Positions 25,052 to 36,006 are shown, counted from the stretch's first letter. The stretch: 64,000 nt of DNA from Leptospira fletcheri (GCF_004769195.1 NZ_RQET01000001.1:124001-188000); one strand, 5' to 3'. The notes: a model not told the origin generated them from the sequence alone. Made by a program: numbers and translations.

Positions 25052-26112
25052 TTGCTTCCTACGGGAATCTTGCCCGCCCTCTCCAAACCCAGATCGATCA
25101 AGGATCTGTAAATTTCCTCGATGGGAATCCCCGCGGCCTTGGCCTGTTGCGGGACCAGACTCGTTTCGGTCATTCCTGGAAGCGTATTGGTCTCCAAAAC
25201 GAAAGGCTCCCCGTCCACCAAAATGAAATCGGTTCTAGAACAACCTTCGCACCCTAGAGCTTGGTGAGCGGCGATCGCTTGGTTTTGGACTTTGGAAAAA
25301 ACGGACTCAGGAAGTCTCGCCGGAGTGATTTCCTGAGAAAGTCCCGGTTTGTATTTCGATTCCAGGTCGAAAAATTCCCCACCTGGAATGATCTCCGTAG
25401 GGGGAAGCGCCATCCTAACGAGTTTTCCGGAAACTCTCTTTTCCCAAACGCCGCAGGAAACCTCCGTACCGGAAAGAAATTTCTGGAGAATCGCACGGTC
25501 TTCGTGTTTAAAAAACTCCTCCAATTTCGGCTTCAAATCCTCTCTTCGATCGATCCGAAAAGTATGATAACTTGAACCGCCTTCCACAGGTTTCAGGAAG
25601 AGTGGAAATTCGAATTCGGAAGAATCCAACACCTTGGGGTCGCTCTGAAAATCGCTCTTTCCGATCTCCCAAAACGGAGCCACATTCATTCCTACGGAAC
25701 GAAACAGACGATTGGCGCGAATCTTATCCATCGCGATCGCCGACGCTTCGACGGCGGAGCCAGTATATGGAATTCCCAATACGCTTAAGAAGCCTTGCAT
25801 GCAACCGTCTTCCCCGAAAGCCCCGTGCAACCCGAGAAAAACGATATCGCAATCCAGGCTGGAGAAGGCCCCCGCTTGGACTCCGTTTTTCGTTTCGAAT
25901 TCTTTTCGGTACGAGTCTGGATCGGTCGGTACTCCTTCCGGCAAAAATAACCGATATTCATTAGGAATCACCCACTTGGCATCCTTCGTAATAAGAATGG
26001 GTTTGACCAGATGTCCCATGGAAACCAATGTCCTACATATGAACGCACCTGTCCTTAGGGATATTATGTGCTCCGTGGACGTTCCTCCAAACAAGACCGC
26101 GATCTTTAACAA
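25048..26112 (-). CDS. ddl: D-alanine--D-alanine ligase
   Basis: Joins two D-alanines for the peptidoglycan pentapeptide using ATP; cytoplasmic ATP-grasp enzyme. From the TTG at 26112 (GAAAGGAGAG upstream) it has 354 residues, beginning with the typical KIAVLFGGTSTEH. The ATP-grasp motifs FPLFLKPVEGGSSYHTF and the C-terminal VLETNTLPGMTETSLVP are intact; ETNT replaces the more common EVNT. A longer frame upstream would overlap the divergent gene at 26156 and lacks homology to the family, so I rejected it. Starts of the two genes are 43 bp apart. Confidence 0.94.
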   Translation of the reverse strand: MLKIAVLFGGTSTEHIISLRTGAFICRTLVSMGHLVKPILITKDAKWVIPNEYRLFLPEGVPTDPDSYRKEFETKNGVQAGAFSSLDCDIVFLGLHGAFGEDGCMQGFLSVLGIPYTGSAVEASAIAMDKIRANRLFRSVGMNVAPFWEIGKSDFQSDPKVLDSSEFEFPLFLKPVEGGSSYHTFRIDRREDLKPKLEEFFKHEDRAILQKFLSGTEVSCGVWEKRVSGKLVRMALPPTEIIPGGEFFDLESKYKPGLSQEITPARLPESVFSKVQNQAIAAHQALGCEGCSRTDFILVDGEPFVLETNTLPGMTETSLVPQQAKAAGIPIEEIYRSLIDLGLERAGKIPVGSN

Positions 26113-26155
26113 ACCAATCTCTCCTTTCTCTAAACTAAAGGGAAAATCCTGAAGA

Positions 26156-27556
26156 ATGAGATTTCCTAGAATTCTCCTTATCCTTTTCTTCCTCTTTTGT
26201 ACGGAAAGTCTATTTTCGGAATTCCCGTTCAAACCGGTTTCCCCCTATCCTTCCGAGTACAGTCAATTCTGGTTTTTGTACCAAAACGAAAAAAGACTAG
26301 GAGAAGAGGAACAAATCTATCGCCCCTTCTTTTCCTATTATAGGGAAACCAAATCGAATTACAAATACAGGACTTTCCTGTTTCCAATTTTCTATTCGGA
26401 ACAAACGGATTATTGGAGAGTCTGGTCCTTTTTATTCTTCGCAACAGGCACGGAGACCTTTCACGACGACCAAGGTTGGGACGAAGACACCCTCTCTCCT
26501 CTTCTGATCTGGGGCAAAGGAGACACTGCCAGAGAATCCTATTTCGGTTTTTTTCCTTTTTACGGAAGACTCCGGAGCAAACTTTCCTATGCCGAATTGA
26601 ACTTCACGCTTTTTCCGATGTATACGAATTGGAAGTACAAAACGTACAATGCCCATTCCGTACTCTGGCCGATCTTTTTGTACGGAAGTTCCGACGTCCG
26701 GAGCGAATTCCGCCTTTTCCCTTTCTTTTCACGGAAAGTACATAAGGGAAAATACGAACGATACTCTCTTCTATGGCCGTTTTTCCAATGGGGAGAAACC
26801 TTTCAGGACAAACGGGAACCTGCCTCGTACTGGATGTTCTGGCCTTTTTATCTTTCCAAAGATTCGGCGTACGGAAACTTAAAAGTTCGGTCCTTTCTTT
26901 GGTTCCCCATCCTAGGCGCACTTTTTTCCTACGGATATGATAAGCGAACCCAAGAGATGGACTGGAACGCCCTGTTTTTTCTTTTCCAGTACGGTAGAAA
27001 CGACGACGAGGATTATAGAAAAATGATCTTCTTCCCTTTTTACGGTTACTATCGCTTTGCTTATAAGGAAACCCGCTTTTTGACTCCGTTCTACTTCCGT
27101 TTGAGTTCCGATACCTATCACATCAAATCTTCCGAAACCTATCTGATTCCGTTCTGGTGGAGGACGAACCGAACCTATGTCCAATGGGGACGGGAAGAAA
27201 ACTATTACAAACTCTGGCCTCTTTTCCGTTGGCACGAGGATCGGGACGGAAATCTCACCTGTAATCTTCTTTCTCTTTTTCCGTTGAAATCGGAAATTGT
27301 AGAGAGGATTTGGGATCCGGTCTGGTCTATCGTCGAATACCAAAGGCTATCCAACGGGGAAAAAAGACTCTCCTTGCTGATGAGGTTGTATACGCAAAGA
27401 TGGTCCAAGGAAGAGTTTCACGTGCATATCCCTTTCCTAGTCGAGTATTCCTCTACTCCGGAAAAAACATCCTACCAATTCCTGTACGGATTTTTCGGGG
27501 TGGAAAAAGATAGGGAAAAAACCACCGTTCAAATTCTCTGGTGGATTAAGATATAA
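26156..27556 (+). CDS. Exported aromatic/proline-repeat protein heading the Mla operon
   Basis: 466-residue predicted secreted protein with a signal peptide (about 1-21, LFCTESLFS). The whole mature part is built from about 16 short units of the form (L/F)(F/W)P(F/I/L/M)(F/Y), for example LFPIF (75-79), FFPFY (132-136), LFPMY (152-156), LWPIF (170-174), LFPFF (187-191), LWPFF (206-210), FWPFY (228-232), FFPFY (292-296), LIPFW (330-334) and LWPLF (353-357), spaced about 15-23 residues and separated by charged turns. It has very few Cys. I know no named family. mlaE starts 4 nt after its stop, so it belongs to the lipid-transport operon. It may be an outer-membrane or periplasmic partner of the Mla system (inference). 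Confidence 0.8.
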   Translation: MRFPRILLILFFLFCTESLFSEFPFKPVSPYPSEYSQFWFLYQNEKRLGEEEQIYRPFFSYYRETKSNYKYRTFLFPIFYSEQTDYWRVWSFLFFATGTETFHDDQGWDEDTLSPLLIWGKGDTARESYFGFFPFYGRLRSKLSYAELNFTLFPMYTNWKYKTYNAHSVLWPIFLYGSSDVRSEFRLFPFFSRKVHKGKYERYSLLWPFFQWGETFQDKREPASYWMFWPFYLSKDSAYGNLKVRSFLWFPILGALFSYGYDKRTQEMDWNALFFLFQYGRNDDEDYRKMIFFPFYGYYRFAYKETRFLTPFYFRLSSDTYHIKSSETYLIPFWWRTNRTYVQWGREENYYKLWPLFRWHEDRDGNLTCNLLSLFPLKSEIVERIWDPVWSIVEYQRLSNGEKRLSLLMRLYTQRWSKEEFHVHIPFLVEYSSTPEKTSYQFLYGFFGVEKDREKTTVQILWWIKI

Positions 27557-27560
27557 AAGA

Positions 27561-28340
27561 ATGTTCGAAACTTTCAAGGAAAAGACGAACCAAGTCCTGT
27601 ATGCGGCGGGATTTACGATCTTACTCATAGCGGAAACGTTTTTAAGCCTGCGTTTTTCCGTCGAAAAGCGTAAGGAAATCTTGGACCAAATGTTCATCGC
27701 CGGAGTCGGAAGCCTATTTGTGGTTTCTGTCGTCGCGGTTTTTACTGGAATGCTTTTGACCTTGAATACCGGACTAGGCTTAAAGGATTTCGGCGCGGAA
27801 GGACAAGTCGGCCTCCTCTTGACGGTTACCTTAACTCGGGAAATGTCCCCTTTCATGACCGCTTTGATTTTGGCGGCTTCCATAGGGTCCGCAATGGCCG
27901 CCGAAATCGGCACGATGAAGGTCTCCGAGGAGATCGACGCATTGGAAGTGATGTCCATCGATCCGGTTCGATTTCTGGTCTTTCCCAGGATCCTAGGTTT
28001 TTCCATCATGGTTCCCGTTTTGTGCGTTTATTCCAGTATATTAGGAATCTGTGGAGGAGCCGTCGTCGGACATTTCCAATTAGGTTTAGAATTCATCGTC
28101 TACTTCCAGGACGTGTATGAAAGAATCACTTCCATTCCCGGACTCAAGGATCTGTACACCGGACTATTCAAAGGTTACATATTCGGACTCATCATTTCGT
28201 CCATCTCCTGCTCTCACGGCCTAAGAACGAGCGGCGGAGCGATCGGAGTGGGACGAGCGACCCGAGAGTCTGTGGTAAACTCTTTCTTAATGGTCATCTT
28301 CTTCGGATACGTGATCACTGCGATCTTCTATAGACAATAG
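27561..28340 (+). CDS. mlaE: MlaE-family ABC transporter permease
   Basis: Inner-membrane permease of the MCE/Mla phospholipid (or other lipid) transporter. 259 residues with five to six hydrophobic segments and the family signatures [33 protein letters not shown] (about 91-123) and [14 protein letters not shown]. These match MlaE/YrbE permeases. It is flanked by the repeat protein (4 nt) and the ATPase gene mlaF (10 nt). The system normally moves lipids between the membranes to keep outer-membrane asymmetry; direction and substrate in spirochaetes are not settled. Confidence 0.93.
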   Translation: MFETFKEKTNQVLYAAGFTILLIAETFLSLRFSVEKRKEILDQMFIAGVGSLFVVSVVAVFTGMLLTLNTGLGLKDFGAEGQVGLLLTVTLTREMSPFMTALILAASIGSAMAAEIGTMKVSEEIDALEVMSIDPVRFLVFPRILGFSIMVPVLCVYSSILGICGGAVVGHFQLGLEFIVYFQDVYERITSIPGLKDLYTGLFKGYIFGLIISSISCSHGLRTSGGAIGVGRATRESVVNSFLMVIFFGYVITAIFYRQ

Positions 28341-28350
28341 GCGGACCGGA

Positions 28351-29118
28351 ATGGAACCTTATGCGATAGAAATCGTCAACATGCACAAGTCCTTCGGTAC
28401 CCGAAAGATCCTGCGGGGAATGGACTTACAAGTCAGAAAAGGAGAAACGAGAGTGATTCTCGGACCCTCCGGAACCGGCAAATCGGTGACCTTAAAACAT
28501 ATCACCGGCCTCCTGGATCCGGATGCGGGGGAATGTCGGATTTTCGGCGATAAAATTTCCGGCGCAACGGAGACAGAAAGGAAAAGACTTCGCTCCAAAA
28601 TGGGGGTATTATTCCAATCCGGAGCGCTCATCAACTGGATGACGGTTTTCGATAATGTGGCGCTTCCCTTACGGGAGCACAAATTATTTCCCGAAGAGGA
28701 CATCCAGAGGATCGTTTCGGAAAAGTTGAGACTCGTGGACATGACGATCGCAAAAGACAATTATCCCAACGATATTTCTGGAGGAATGAAAAAAAGGGCC
28801 GGGTTGGCGCGCGCCATCGCTTCGAATCCGGAAATCATTCTCTACGACGAACCTACTTCCGGCCTGGATCCCGTCATGTCCAACGTGATCAACGAATTGA
28901 TCATCCGGATCCGCCAAGAAACGGGGGCAGCCCAAATCGTAGTGACTCACGATATGTCCAGCGCCTATATGATCGCGGACCGGATTTCCTTCTTTTACGG
29001 AGGACAAGTTCTTTTTACCGGGACGCCGGAGGAAGTCAAAACTTCCGACAATGAATTCGTTCGCCAATTCGTCACGGGCTCCACGAAGGGCCCCATGGTA
29101 TTGGAAACGAAATCCTGA
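28351..29118 (+). CDS. mlaF: MlaF-family ABC transporter ATPase
   Basis: 255-residue cytoplasmic ATPase that powers the MlaE permease. Walker A is GPSGTGKSV (about 39-47), the Q-loop [12 protein letters not shown] is the MlaF-type version, the signature is [13 protein letters not shown], and Walker B is [12 protein letters not shown], with the switch His in VVTHD. The gene starts 10 nt after mlaE and is followed by mlaD after 68 nt. Confidence 0.95.
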   Translation: MEPYAIEIVNMHKSFGTRKILRGMDLQVRKGETRVILGPSGTGKSVTLKHITGLLDPDAGECRIFGDKISGATETERKRLRSKMGVLFQSGALINWMTVFDNVALPLREHKLFPEEDIQRIVSEKLRLVDMTIAKDNYPNDISGGMKKRAGLARAIASNPEIILYDEPTSGLDPVMSNVINELIIRIRQETGAAQIVVTHDMSSAYMIADRISFFYGGQVLFTGTPEEVKTSDNEFVRQFVTGSTKGPMVLETKS

Positions 29119-29186
29119 AAAAATGGGTCCTAGATGAAGCGGCTCCAAGCGAAAGTCGATACTAGTAACGGAGAATCGGATAAAAA

Positions 29187-29936
29187 ATGAAATCGTTTCG
29201 CTATCTTTTGGTCGGCGCCATCTTTTCCGTGGCTTTAGTTGTGGTCGGTTATTTTACCGTCATGACGGAAGGAGGCCCCGTACAAAAACGAGGCGAATTT
29301 ATAAAGATCAATTTCAAAAATGCGGACGGCATAAAGGTGGGAAACAAGGTCACCGTGCAGGGGGTTCCCTTCGGATACGTTTCCAATATCCGACTCATCC
29401 AGATCGACGAGGAAGGAAGAGTTCTTCCGTCCGGAGAAATCGGAATCGCTACCAGGGTGGAAGTCACCATTTTGTTAAAGGAACCCCTGCGCATGTATGA
29501 GAATTACGATATCACGATTCGAAACGAAAGCCTTCTTTCAGGAAGATTGATTTCCATCGATCCTGGAACGGCGGACGCTCCTCCCGAGGCAAAACTTCCG
29601 CCGGGTACCACGTTTCAAACCGTCGACTATAAAAAAGGATCCTCTCTCAAAGGTAGAGTTCTACAAGATCCGTTAGTCTCTCTCTCCGAATTGATCGCCG
29701 AGAATAGAGGGGACATTCGCAGAACCTTTTCCAACGTCGCAGACATCACTACGAAGGTGAATAATGGAGACGGAACTCTCGGAAGATTGATCAATCGGGA
29801 CGATCTCCATACGAATATCAATACGGTGCTTACCGACGCACAGATTGTGCTCCGGGAATTGCGGGAAGGTCTGGAAGATACGAGGGAACAGGCTCCGGTT
29901 ACGAGCTTCATCCGCGCTGCTCTTAGCTCGTTCTAA
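29187..29936 (+). CDS. mlaD: MlaD-family MCE-domain protein
   Basis: 249-residue periplasmic lipid-binding subunit anchored by one N-terminal membrane segment (5-27). The MCE domain runs from about 35 to 130 ([31 protein letters not shown]), and the remainder is predicted helical, fitting the pore helices of MlaD-like hexamers. GGAGAATCGG precedes the ATG. Its 68-nt gap from mlaF contains no terminator. No mlaB or mlaC gene follows, so the operon is a reduced MCE system, as is common outside Proteobacteria. Confidence 0.9.
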   Translation: MKSFRYLLVGAIFSVALVVVGYFTVMTEGGPVQKRGEFIKINFKNADGIKVGNKVTVQGVPFGYVSNIRLIQIDEEGRVLPSGEIGIATRVEVTILLKEPLRMYENYDITIRNESLLSGRLISIDPGTADAPPEAKLPPGTTFQTVDYKKGSSLKGRVLQDPLVSLSELIAENRGDIRRTFSNVADITTKVNNGDGTLGRLINRDDLHTNINTVLTDAQIVLRELREGLEDTREQAPVTSFIRAALSSF

Positions 29937-29988
29937 ATCGGATTCTTTTTCCTTGCAAGCTGTCGCTGCCGGGAGGAAAAAGCCAGCT

Positions 29989-30876
29989 ATGTCGTTTTTG
30001 CCTGAAATCGCGATCCTTGGAACCGGAATCATGGGAAGAGGAATGGCCGTGAATCTCGCCGCCAAAGGCTTTCCTCTTCGCCTATTCGCAAGAAACCCGA
30101 AAAAAATCCAAGATTTGGAATCTCCGAACGTGTCCATTCATACGGACCCGAAATCCGCCGCAAAGAACGCCTCTTTAGTCGTTCTTTGCCTAACGGAAGA
30201 TTCCGTAGTCGAAGACATCGTATTTGAAAAAGGAATTCTGGAAAGCGACTGCAAATACCTTCTGGATACCGGAACCACTTCTCCGGAACTCACGGAACGG
30301 ATCGGAGAAGCTTGTCTTTCCAACGGAATCGCGTTCCGAGACGCGCCTATGACAGGTTCCAAAAACGCGTCCAGAGACGGCCAAATTCTATTTATGTTAG
30401 GAGCGAAAGACCCAGCGGAGATTTCCGAAATCTCTTTCTTCTTCGAAACCTGCGGCAAAAACGTCGTTTATTGCGGCGGCATCGGGGATGGCCAAAGAGC
30501 GAAAATTGCGTTAAACATGGTACAGGCGGGAATCTTTCAAGTCTATATGGAAGGATTCCAATTAGCCGCAAGTCAGGGAATTTCCCCGGACATTCTGAAA
30601 GAGATTCTGATCCAATCCGCAGCGAAATCTGGAATTAGCGAATTCAAATTTCCTTTCGTATTTTCCGGAAACTACGAGACCCATTTTTCTCTTAAGAACA
30701 TGAGAAAGGACGTAAAGCATGCCTTAGCTTTGGCTAAAAATTCCGGAACTCCCCTAACCCTCTGTTCTCATTTGGATGGAATTTACGATCAAGGGCAGGA
30801 ATACGGGTTGGGGGAAATGGACTACTGCAGTTTAAACGAGGTCACTGCAAAGATCCGATCCCGGCAGTCCGGCTAA
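29989..30876 (+). CDS. NAD(P)-dependent beta-hydroxyacid dehydrogenase
   Basis: 295-residue cytoplasmic oxidoreductase of the 3-hydroxyisobutyrate/tartronate-semialdehyde/succinate-semialdehyde reductase (GarR/GLYR) family. The Rossmann motif is [10 protein letters not shown]; the substrate motif [11 protein letters not shown], the catalytic Lys in [10 protein letters not shown], and [10 protein letters not shown] are typical. The ATG at 29989 follows GGGAGG; a longer frame reaching into mlaD is not needed. It lies 52 bp after mlaD with no terminator seen, so it may be co-transcribed. The physiological substrate is not clear from sequence. Confidence 0.88.
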   Translation: MSFLPEIAILGTGIMGRGMAVNLAAKGFPLRLFARNPKKIQDLESPNVSIHTDPKSAAKNASLVVLCLTEDSVVEDIVFEKGILESDCKYLLDTGTTSPELTERIGEACLSNGIAFRDAPMTGSKNASRDGQILFMLGAKDPAEISEISFFFETCGKNVVYCGGIGDGQRAKIALNMVQAGIFQVYMEGFQLAASQGISPDILKEILIQSAAKSGISEFKFPFVFSGNYETHFSLKNMRKDVKHALALAKNSGTPLTLCSHLDGIYDQGQEYGLGEMDYCSLNEVTAKIRSRQSG

Positions 30877-30923
30877 AATTGCCTTGCCTTTCCGCTTCGT
30901 CGGAGAATTCTGTCCTTGAGATT

Positions 30924-30995
<72 letters not shown>

Positions 30996-31008
30996 CTCTT
31001 CTCTTACA

Positions 31009-31893
31009 TCAAAGCCCGTCCTCGGAAACTGATTCCTCTCCTTCCTTCCCTCCTAAAAGAGTCCGTATCTTTTCTCTGTACCTTTCCCGAAAAAAGGATT
31101 CCGGTTTCGGCTCACCGATTCCGGCCGCTTTTAAACGCTTTTCATTGTCGGCTATCCTATCGTCGTCCATCGGATGGGTGCTCAAATATTTTCCGAGAGG
31201 CAAAGAGTCCTCTTTGTCTCCCGAATGCTTCTGTCTCCAAAGTTTGATTTCCCGAAAGAAATTCGCGCTTGCTCCTGGATAATAAGGAGTCGCCCTCATG
31301 TATTGGAAACCTAATGCGTCCGCTTCCTCCTCCGCTCCCCTGCTATTGGCCAAAGAAAGTAGATTGGAGGAAATAGAGGCCATGCCCGAAGCATGCTGCG
31401 CCAAGTCCGGACCGAGCACGTAAGCTAGAACCAGATAGATCGCGAAATAAGTAGCGATGCTCGAGGACAACTGTTTCATGGAATGTCTTTTTTCGGCGTG
31501 GGCGATTTCGTGAGCCAAGATGCCGGCCAAGGTTGCCTCGTCCTTGATGAAATGCAAAAGGCCCGTATAAACGAAGATATAACCGCCCGGAGCACAGACC
31601 GCATTGATAACGGAATCGTCGTTTAAGATCGTGACCTTATAGGGAAATTCCTGCTTAAACCGGATCTCTTTCGCCTTCAAAACTCTGGAAGCCACGTCTT
31701 GCACGTAAACACGTAGCTTTTCGTTACGCATTACGTGCATTCCTTCTTTTCCTTGGACGGCGGCGTCGTAAAATTGCTTTCCCAAGAATTCATCCAAGGT
31801 AATCGGGAAAGCGGTTTCCACCACCCAACCGCAGGAGTTGAAAAATAAGCCGAGACAAAGTACGAAAGAAAAGGCGAAACGTCTAGAATTCAT
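31009..31893 (-). CDS. M48-family metalloprotease, lipoprotein
   Basis: 294-residue predicted exported zinc peptidase resembling BepA/LoiP-type quality-control proteases of the envelope. The signal peptide ends with FFNSC21, a probable lipidated Cys. The zinc motif HEIAH is at 128-132, with the third ligand in EEEADALG (188-195). A hydrophobic stretch follows the active site. It lies last in a minus-strand run (DUF1343 protein, secreted protein, DUF2797 protein, protease) with a 41-nt gap before it, and converges on tRNA-Pro. Confidence 0.88.
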   Translation of the reverse strand: MNSRRFAFSFVLCLGLFFNSCGWVVETAFPITLDEFLGKQFYDAAVQGKEGMHVMRNEKLRVYVQDVASRVLKAKEIRFKQEFPYKVTILNDDSVINAVCAPGGYIFVYTGLLHFIKDEATLAGILAHEIAHAEKRHSMKQLSSSIATYFAIYLVLAYVLGPDLAQHASGMASISSNLLSLANSRGAEEEADALGFQYMRATPYYPGASANFFREIKLWRQKHSGDKEDSLPLGKYLSTHPMDDDRIADNEKRLKAAGIGEPKPESFFRERYREKIRTLLGGKEGEESVSEDGL

Positions 31894-31934
31894 AGGAGTC
31901 CTTCCAGAAAACAGGAAGATTTATTCTTTGTCGA

Positions 31935-32792
31935 TTAGGATTCGACGGAAAGACGGACCTCGTAGCCTGCATACGCTCGTAAATTGATGACTCCGTCCTC
32001 GAAAAGCATGTATTGGCCCTTGATTCCCAGGAACTGAGAATCGATTTTCGCCTCCTTTTCCGGCTGAAAGGATTTCGCTTTTGCCGGATATCGAAGCAAT
32101 GGATAACGGATCTTAGTGGATTCCCTCGTAGGAACCACTCGATAGACTACGTCAAGATCCCAAGCTTCCAGTTGGGATAGAAGCTCGTCCTTTTTCAAGG
32201 CAAGGTCTGCCGGAACGGAATCGGTGGTCACCATGGTTTGCCACTTGGTCTTATCGTCGATGATGGAGGAGAATTTCTTTTCGATCACTCCCGCATCCCT
32301 TCTGGACCGGACCTCCAATAAGGGAATCGCTTCCTGGGCGCCCTGGTCCACCCATCGATTCGAAACGGGCTGTTCTTTCGTAATTCCTACTTTCAATCCG
32401 CTGGTATTGGCAAGGTAAACGGTATGTTTTTGAAAACATTGTTCTTCTCCCCAATCCGGTTCCCTGCAAGTACCTAGATGAAAATGACAGATTTCCGGTC
32501 TGAGGATGCATAAGTCGTTTTGCGCCAGGGACTGAAAGCAGGAAAAACAGCTTCCCTGGTTAAAACTTTTTTTCGTATGTTTTCCGCAGTGGATACAACG
32601 GATGTCCCCGGTGAATTCCAAGGAAACTTTTTTGCCTAAGAACGAAGGGATCCTAAAATCCTGTTTCGGAAACGTCGCAGATGATTTTCCCGAATTACCC
32701 TCCTGGTATTCTGCCACCACCCAAGAATACTCGACCGGATCCAGACCATCGTGGTCCAGCATACGAAGATAACCGGAAGACAATTCTTTCAT
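31935..32792 (-). CDS. DUF2797-family Cys-rich protein
   Basis: 285-residue cytoplasmic protein. Eight cysteines in the first half (66, 69, 82, 85, 95, 102, 109, 119), in the pattern CIHCGKHTKKSFNQGSC and CHFHLGTCREPDW, and the sequence HTVYLANTSGLKVGITK, mark the DUF2797 family, which probably binds zinc and whose function is unknown. Its ATG overlaps the stop of the preceding secreted-protein gene by 4 nt. GLKVGIT resembles the start of a GIY-YIG-like fold, but the catalytic residues are not evident. Confidence 0.85.
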   Translation of the reverse strand: MKELSSGYLRMLDHDGLDPVEYSWVVAEYQEGNSGKSSATFPKQDFRIPSFLGKKVSLEFTGDIRCIHCGKHTKKSFNQGSCFSCFQSLAQNDLCILRPEICHFHLGTCREPDWGEEQCFQKHTVYLANTSGLKVGITKEQPVSNRWVDQGAQEAIPLLEVRSRRDAGVIEKKFSSIIDDKTKWQTMVTTDSVPADLALKKDELLSQLEAWDLDVVYRVVPTRESTKIRYPLLRYPAKAKSFQPEKEAKIDSQFLGIKGQYMLFEDGVINLRAYAGYEVRLSVES

Positions 32793-33385
32793 GGAAAAAA
32801 ATACTCCCTTCCACCCAGCGGGCGAAGCAATTCGTCCACCTTCACTTCCAAAATCGTGCGAAGTTCGGAGTCTTGCCAGTCAAAGACTACGATCGTATCG
32901 CCGGATACGTAATGGCTCAATTTTCCGTTATTCAGATAAAACAAACGTAATTCGCCTTTGTCCCCATCCTTCGAGGGAACGAATAAGGCTCCCCTCCCGG
33001 CCAAGGTGCTCCCCTCGTACCATTTTGCGGAAATCGGAACGACGGTCGGAAGAGACAAATCGGGGGAATACGCGCGAGTAAGACTTTCCTTCGGAGTCGG
33101 ATTTTCCCCGAACTTTCCGGATTCCAAAAAGGAGCAGTTGAAATGATCCGCTAATCTGGGAAAGTCGCTCGGACAAGATACGGGGAATACCTCCTTTTCC
33201 TGCGAAAAAGGGACTCCTTTCCGGACGCTTTGGGCGATCTTTGCGAACGCGTAATATTTTAAACGCCCCAGAACTTGCTTCAGGTTATATTGCTTCCATT
33301 CTCCGCCGGAATGCTGCGGCTCCGCGACCAAATTCGGCTGGAATAAGATTGTCGCCGTTACGAGGAGCACTCTGAAAAAATTCAT
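32789..33385 (-). CDS. Hypothetical secreted protein
   Basis: 198 residues with a signal peptide (MNFFRVLLVTATILFQPNLVA). The mature protein is soluble, with two Cys (near 74 and 83) that could form a disulfide, and a beta-rich C-terminal half. I recognise no family. Overlaps the DUF2797 gene by 4 nt and follows the DUF1343 gene by 31 nt, so the four genes look like an operon. Confidence 0.72.
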   Translation of the reverse strand: MNFFRVLLVTATILFQPNLVAEPQHSGGEWKQYNLKQVLGRLKYYAFAKIAQSVRKGVPFSQEKEVFPVSCPSDFPRLADHFNCSFLESGKFGENPTPKESLTRAYSPDLSLPTVVPISAKWYEGSTLAGRGALFVPSKDGDKGELRLFYLNNGKLSHYVSGDTIVVFDWQDSELRTILEVKVDELLRPLGGREYFFP

Positions 33386-33416
33386 TCAAAATTCCTAATT
33401 CGAAAATAACCGATCA

Positions 33417-34679
33417 TTAATACATCAGGTATTTCCGGAGGGATCGATTCATATTTTCCTCCGATTCCGAAAAGGATTTTTTAAAATCCGCGTATTCTAT
33501 TCCCGAGTCGATCGATCGTCTAAAACGTTCGGTTCCCCAGAGAAAATCTATGTTATGCGAACCGTCCGGATATTGTCTCCATCGGAAGTCCTTGTATTTT
33601 TTCTTCAGAACGGAAACGAGAAGATACGCCATCCGAATCGGATCGTAATTTTTATTTACGACCGTCAATCGTAACCCCCTACAGATTTCCCCTTTGAACG
33701 GTCCGAAAGTGGGTTTAAAAAATACGCTCTGGTAATAATAATCCCCTTTGCTACCCTCGTTCAATTCGGAAAGAAGAGCGTCCGGCTCGTTCATCCAAGG
33801 CGCGCCGAAATACACGAAAGGAGCCTGGGTCCCGCGACCTACGGAGACATTTACTCCTTCCAAAAGCACCAAGCCCAGATAGTTCCGCGCGGATTCCAAC
33901 ATGGGAAGATTGGGGGAAGGAGTGATCCACGCGATTCCTTCTTTTTCCCAATCGAATCCTCGTTTCAAATTTTTAGGAGAGATCACTTCCAGTTTGATTT
34001 TGTTGGAAAGGTATTCCCCGTTGTAAAACATGGCCGCCTCGCCCATCGTCATTCCGGTGAAAAATAAGGAAGGAAATTCCCCCGCGAAATTTAAGAATTT
34101 CTTTTCTAGATTCTCTCCGCGAGCCCCTAAATACAAGGCTGGATTCGGGTGATCCAAAAGTATAAATCGAGTCGTTTCAACATCCGGAAGATTGTCCATC
34201 AACCGTTTTAGAACGCTCAAATAAGTATAGCATCTCATTCCCATATCCATCACGTCGAATATGATGGCGTCCCCCCCTTTCAAAATGGCAGGGATCTCCG
34301 AGTTTTTCACCTTGTATATATGATAGATGGGTAACTGGAACGTTTCATCGACGGTTACGGGGGACTTACTGAAATCCTCTTCCAAACCCAAGAATCCGTG
34401 TTCTAGTCCTATCAGGTGTTTGATCTTGACCTTCTTTTCTTTGAATTCCCTAAGGATTCTTTCCGGATACTTTCCGATTCCCGAAGGATTCGTGACTAGG
34501 ATCACGGTTTTGCCGGCGAGCGAGGGAAGTATTTCTTCGTAAAAAGCGACTTCCGACGGGATGATTTTGGAATTGGAGATATGTCTACGAGAAGAAGCTT
34601 CTGCGCACGAATCGGAGGTAATTGTCAGAAAAAAAATGATTAAAGTTAGGATTTTTTTGTTTCTTTCTTTGAACCGCAT
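33417..34679 (-). CDS. DUF1343 protein, probable exo-N-acetylmuramidase (NamZ-like)
   Basis: 420-residue exported protein. The basic N-terminus and hydrophobic segment (about 9-22) form a signal peptide ending near DSCAEA. The DUF1343 fold is shown by [48 protein letters not shown], and the [14 protein letters not shown] segment. Characterised family members release N-acetylmuramic acid from peptidoglycan ends (family knowledge), so cell-wall recycling is likely. Diverges from the LipL46-like gene, with starts 65 bp apart. Confidence 0.87.
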   Translation of the reverse strand: MRFKERNKKILTLIIFFLTITSDSCAEASSRRHISNSKIIPSEVAFYEEILPSLAGKTVILVTNPSGIGKYPERILREFKEKKVKIKHLIGLEHGFLGLEEDFSKSPVTVDETFQLPIYHIYKVKNSEIPAILKGGDAIIFDVMDMGMRCYTYLSVLKRLMDNLPDVETTRFILLDHPNPALYLGARGENLEKKFLNFAGEFPSLFFTGMTMGEAAMFYNGEYLSNKIKLEVISPKNLKRGFDWEKEGIAWITPSPNLPMLESARNYLGLVLLEGVNVSVGRGTQAPFVYFGAPWMNEPDALLSELNEGSKGDYYYQSVFFKPTFGPFKGEICRGLRLTVVNKNYDPIRMAYLLVSVLKKKYKDFRWRQYPDGSHNIDFLWGTERFRRSIDSGIEYADFKKSFSESEENMNRSLRKYLMY

Positions 34680-34744
34680 GTAAGAACCCTTATTTGTTCA
34701 CTAAATAGACAGAATTCTATTCTTCAAGGAGAAAAAGGAGCGAT

Positions 34745-35983
34745 ATGGCTATGTTGCCCATCCTGCGGATTTCCGCTCTAACCCTCGTCCTCTCTTTCGC
34801 TATTGCTTGCGCCACCGGAAGTGCTAGCGGTCGTAAAAAAAAGGAATACTACGAAATTAATGGAGACCAAGTCACCGTGATGGGAGAAGCTCCCATCTAT
34901 AACGGTGATAAAACGAACGCAAAACAGCGCGCGTTAAAAGACGCGAAAATCAATGCGGTTCGGAAGGTGGTCGGCGAACAGATTACCAGCAAGAGCCAGG
35001 CTTCCGACGGAGAAAGTCTAGGCTCCAGCCTCTTATCCAAGACGGATGCATTCGTGAAGTCTTACGATATCGTGGATGAGGCCGAAGGAAAAATCGATAC
35101 CCAGCCGATCCTAAAATTGACCGTAAGATGTACGATCGAACAAAGCAAACTTTCGACCGCTGTGGATTCTCTCTTGGCGGACGTGGGAAACCCGAGAGTC
35201 GTCATCGTCGTACCTTCTAAGGTCGGAGGCCAACCGGTTGCCCCTCTAACCGCGAATAACATTGCGGAAGCGGAAATCGCCAAGAACCTGAAGAAAGCCG
35301 GTAACAAAGTCGTGGATGCTGCCACCGCGGCTAAGACTGTCAATAAATCTCAGGTAGATCCTAGCACCGTGGATGCAGGATCTCCCATAGTCGCCCAAGC
35401 TCAGGCCTCCGGAGCGGAAGTCATGATCATAGGAAATGTGGAAACGGAAGACCAACCTGTAGTTTCCAGCATCGGCGGAAAAAATCTGGATCGTCCCCTT
35501 TTCAATACCGCAGCCACCGGGTCCTATAAAGTGATCCTACTTTGGGGAGACGGTAAGATTGTGGATTCCGGAACCGGCGACGGTAGAGCCGCAGACATCA
35601 CCCAAAAAGTTTCCCGCGAAAAGGCCGTCTCCCAATGGGCGGAAAGCGTAGCGAAAAAGGTGAACAAACAGCTCAAGGAAGAATGGTTCAACCTTACGGA
35701 AAACAACACGATCATCCTGAAATTCACCGGTTTGAATGCGGACGAGTCGACCAAATTCAAGGACGACCTGACCGAGTTCACCGCAGCGAAGGATATCAAC
35801 GTCCGTACTTCCGACGCAAACGGTTCGGAATGGGAAGTAACCTACCCTGGCAAAGACGCTCTGTTTATGGACGAGTTGGTTTATAAAAAGGACCGCGGGT
35901 TCACCTTCTTGGCCACCAAAAATATGACCGTCAAATCCGCTACTCGCGGAGTGGTCACCCTGGAGTTCAAGCCGAACAACTGA
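34745..35983 (+). CDS. lipL46: LipL46-like outer-membrane lipoprotein
   Basis: 412-residue predicted lipoprotein. The signal peptide ends with SFAIAC, giving Cys23 as the lipidated residue. Residues about 45-135 resemble the FlgT/LPP20 fold ([24 protein letters not shown]), and the middle part resembles a second such domain. The name LipL46 rests on size, lipoprotein type, and position a few genes upstream of the tandem flaB genes, which is where LipL46 (LIC11885) sits in L. interrogans as I recall; I could not align the sequences. LipL46 is reported as expressed during infection. AAAAAGGAGCG precedes the ATG, and a strong terminator follows. Confidence 0.7.
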   Translation: MAMLPILRISALTLVLSFAIACATGSASGRKKKEYYEINGDQVTVMGEAPIYNGDKTNAKQRALKDAKINAVRKVVGEQITSKSQASDGESLGSSLLSKTDAFVKSYDIVDEAEGKIDTQPILKLTVRCTIEQSKLSTAVDSLLADVGNPRVVIVVPSKVGGQPVAPLTANNIAEAEIAKNLKKAGNKVVDAATAAKTVNKSQVDPSTVDAGSPIVAQAQASGAEVMIIGNVETEDQPVVSSIGGKNLDRPLFNTAATGSYKVILLWGDGKIVDSGTGDGRAADITQKVSREKAVSQWAESVAKKVNKQLKEEWFNLTENNTIILKFTGLNADESTKFKDDLTEFTAAKDINVRTSDANGSEWEVTYPGKDALFMDELVYKKDRGFTFLATKNMTVKSATRGVVTLEFKPNN

Positions 35984-36006
35984 TCGGATGGAAAACCTTG
36001 CGTAAG

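Noticed and set aside
26113..26232. Longer D-Ala-D-Ala ligase start at 26232
   Set aside because: It would overlap the divergent repeat-protein gene and add a basic stretch not found in Ddl; the TTG at 26112 has a strong GAAAGGAGAG.
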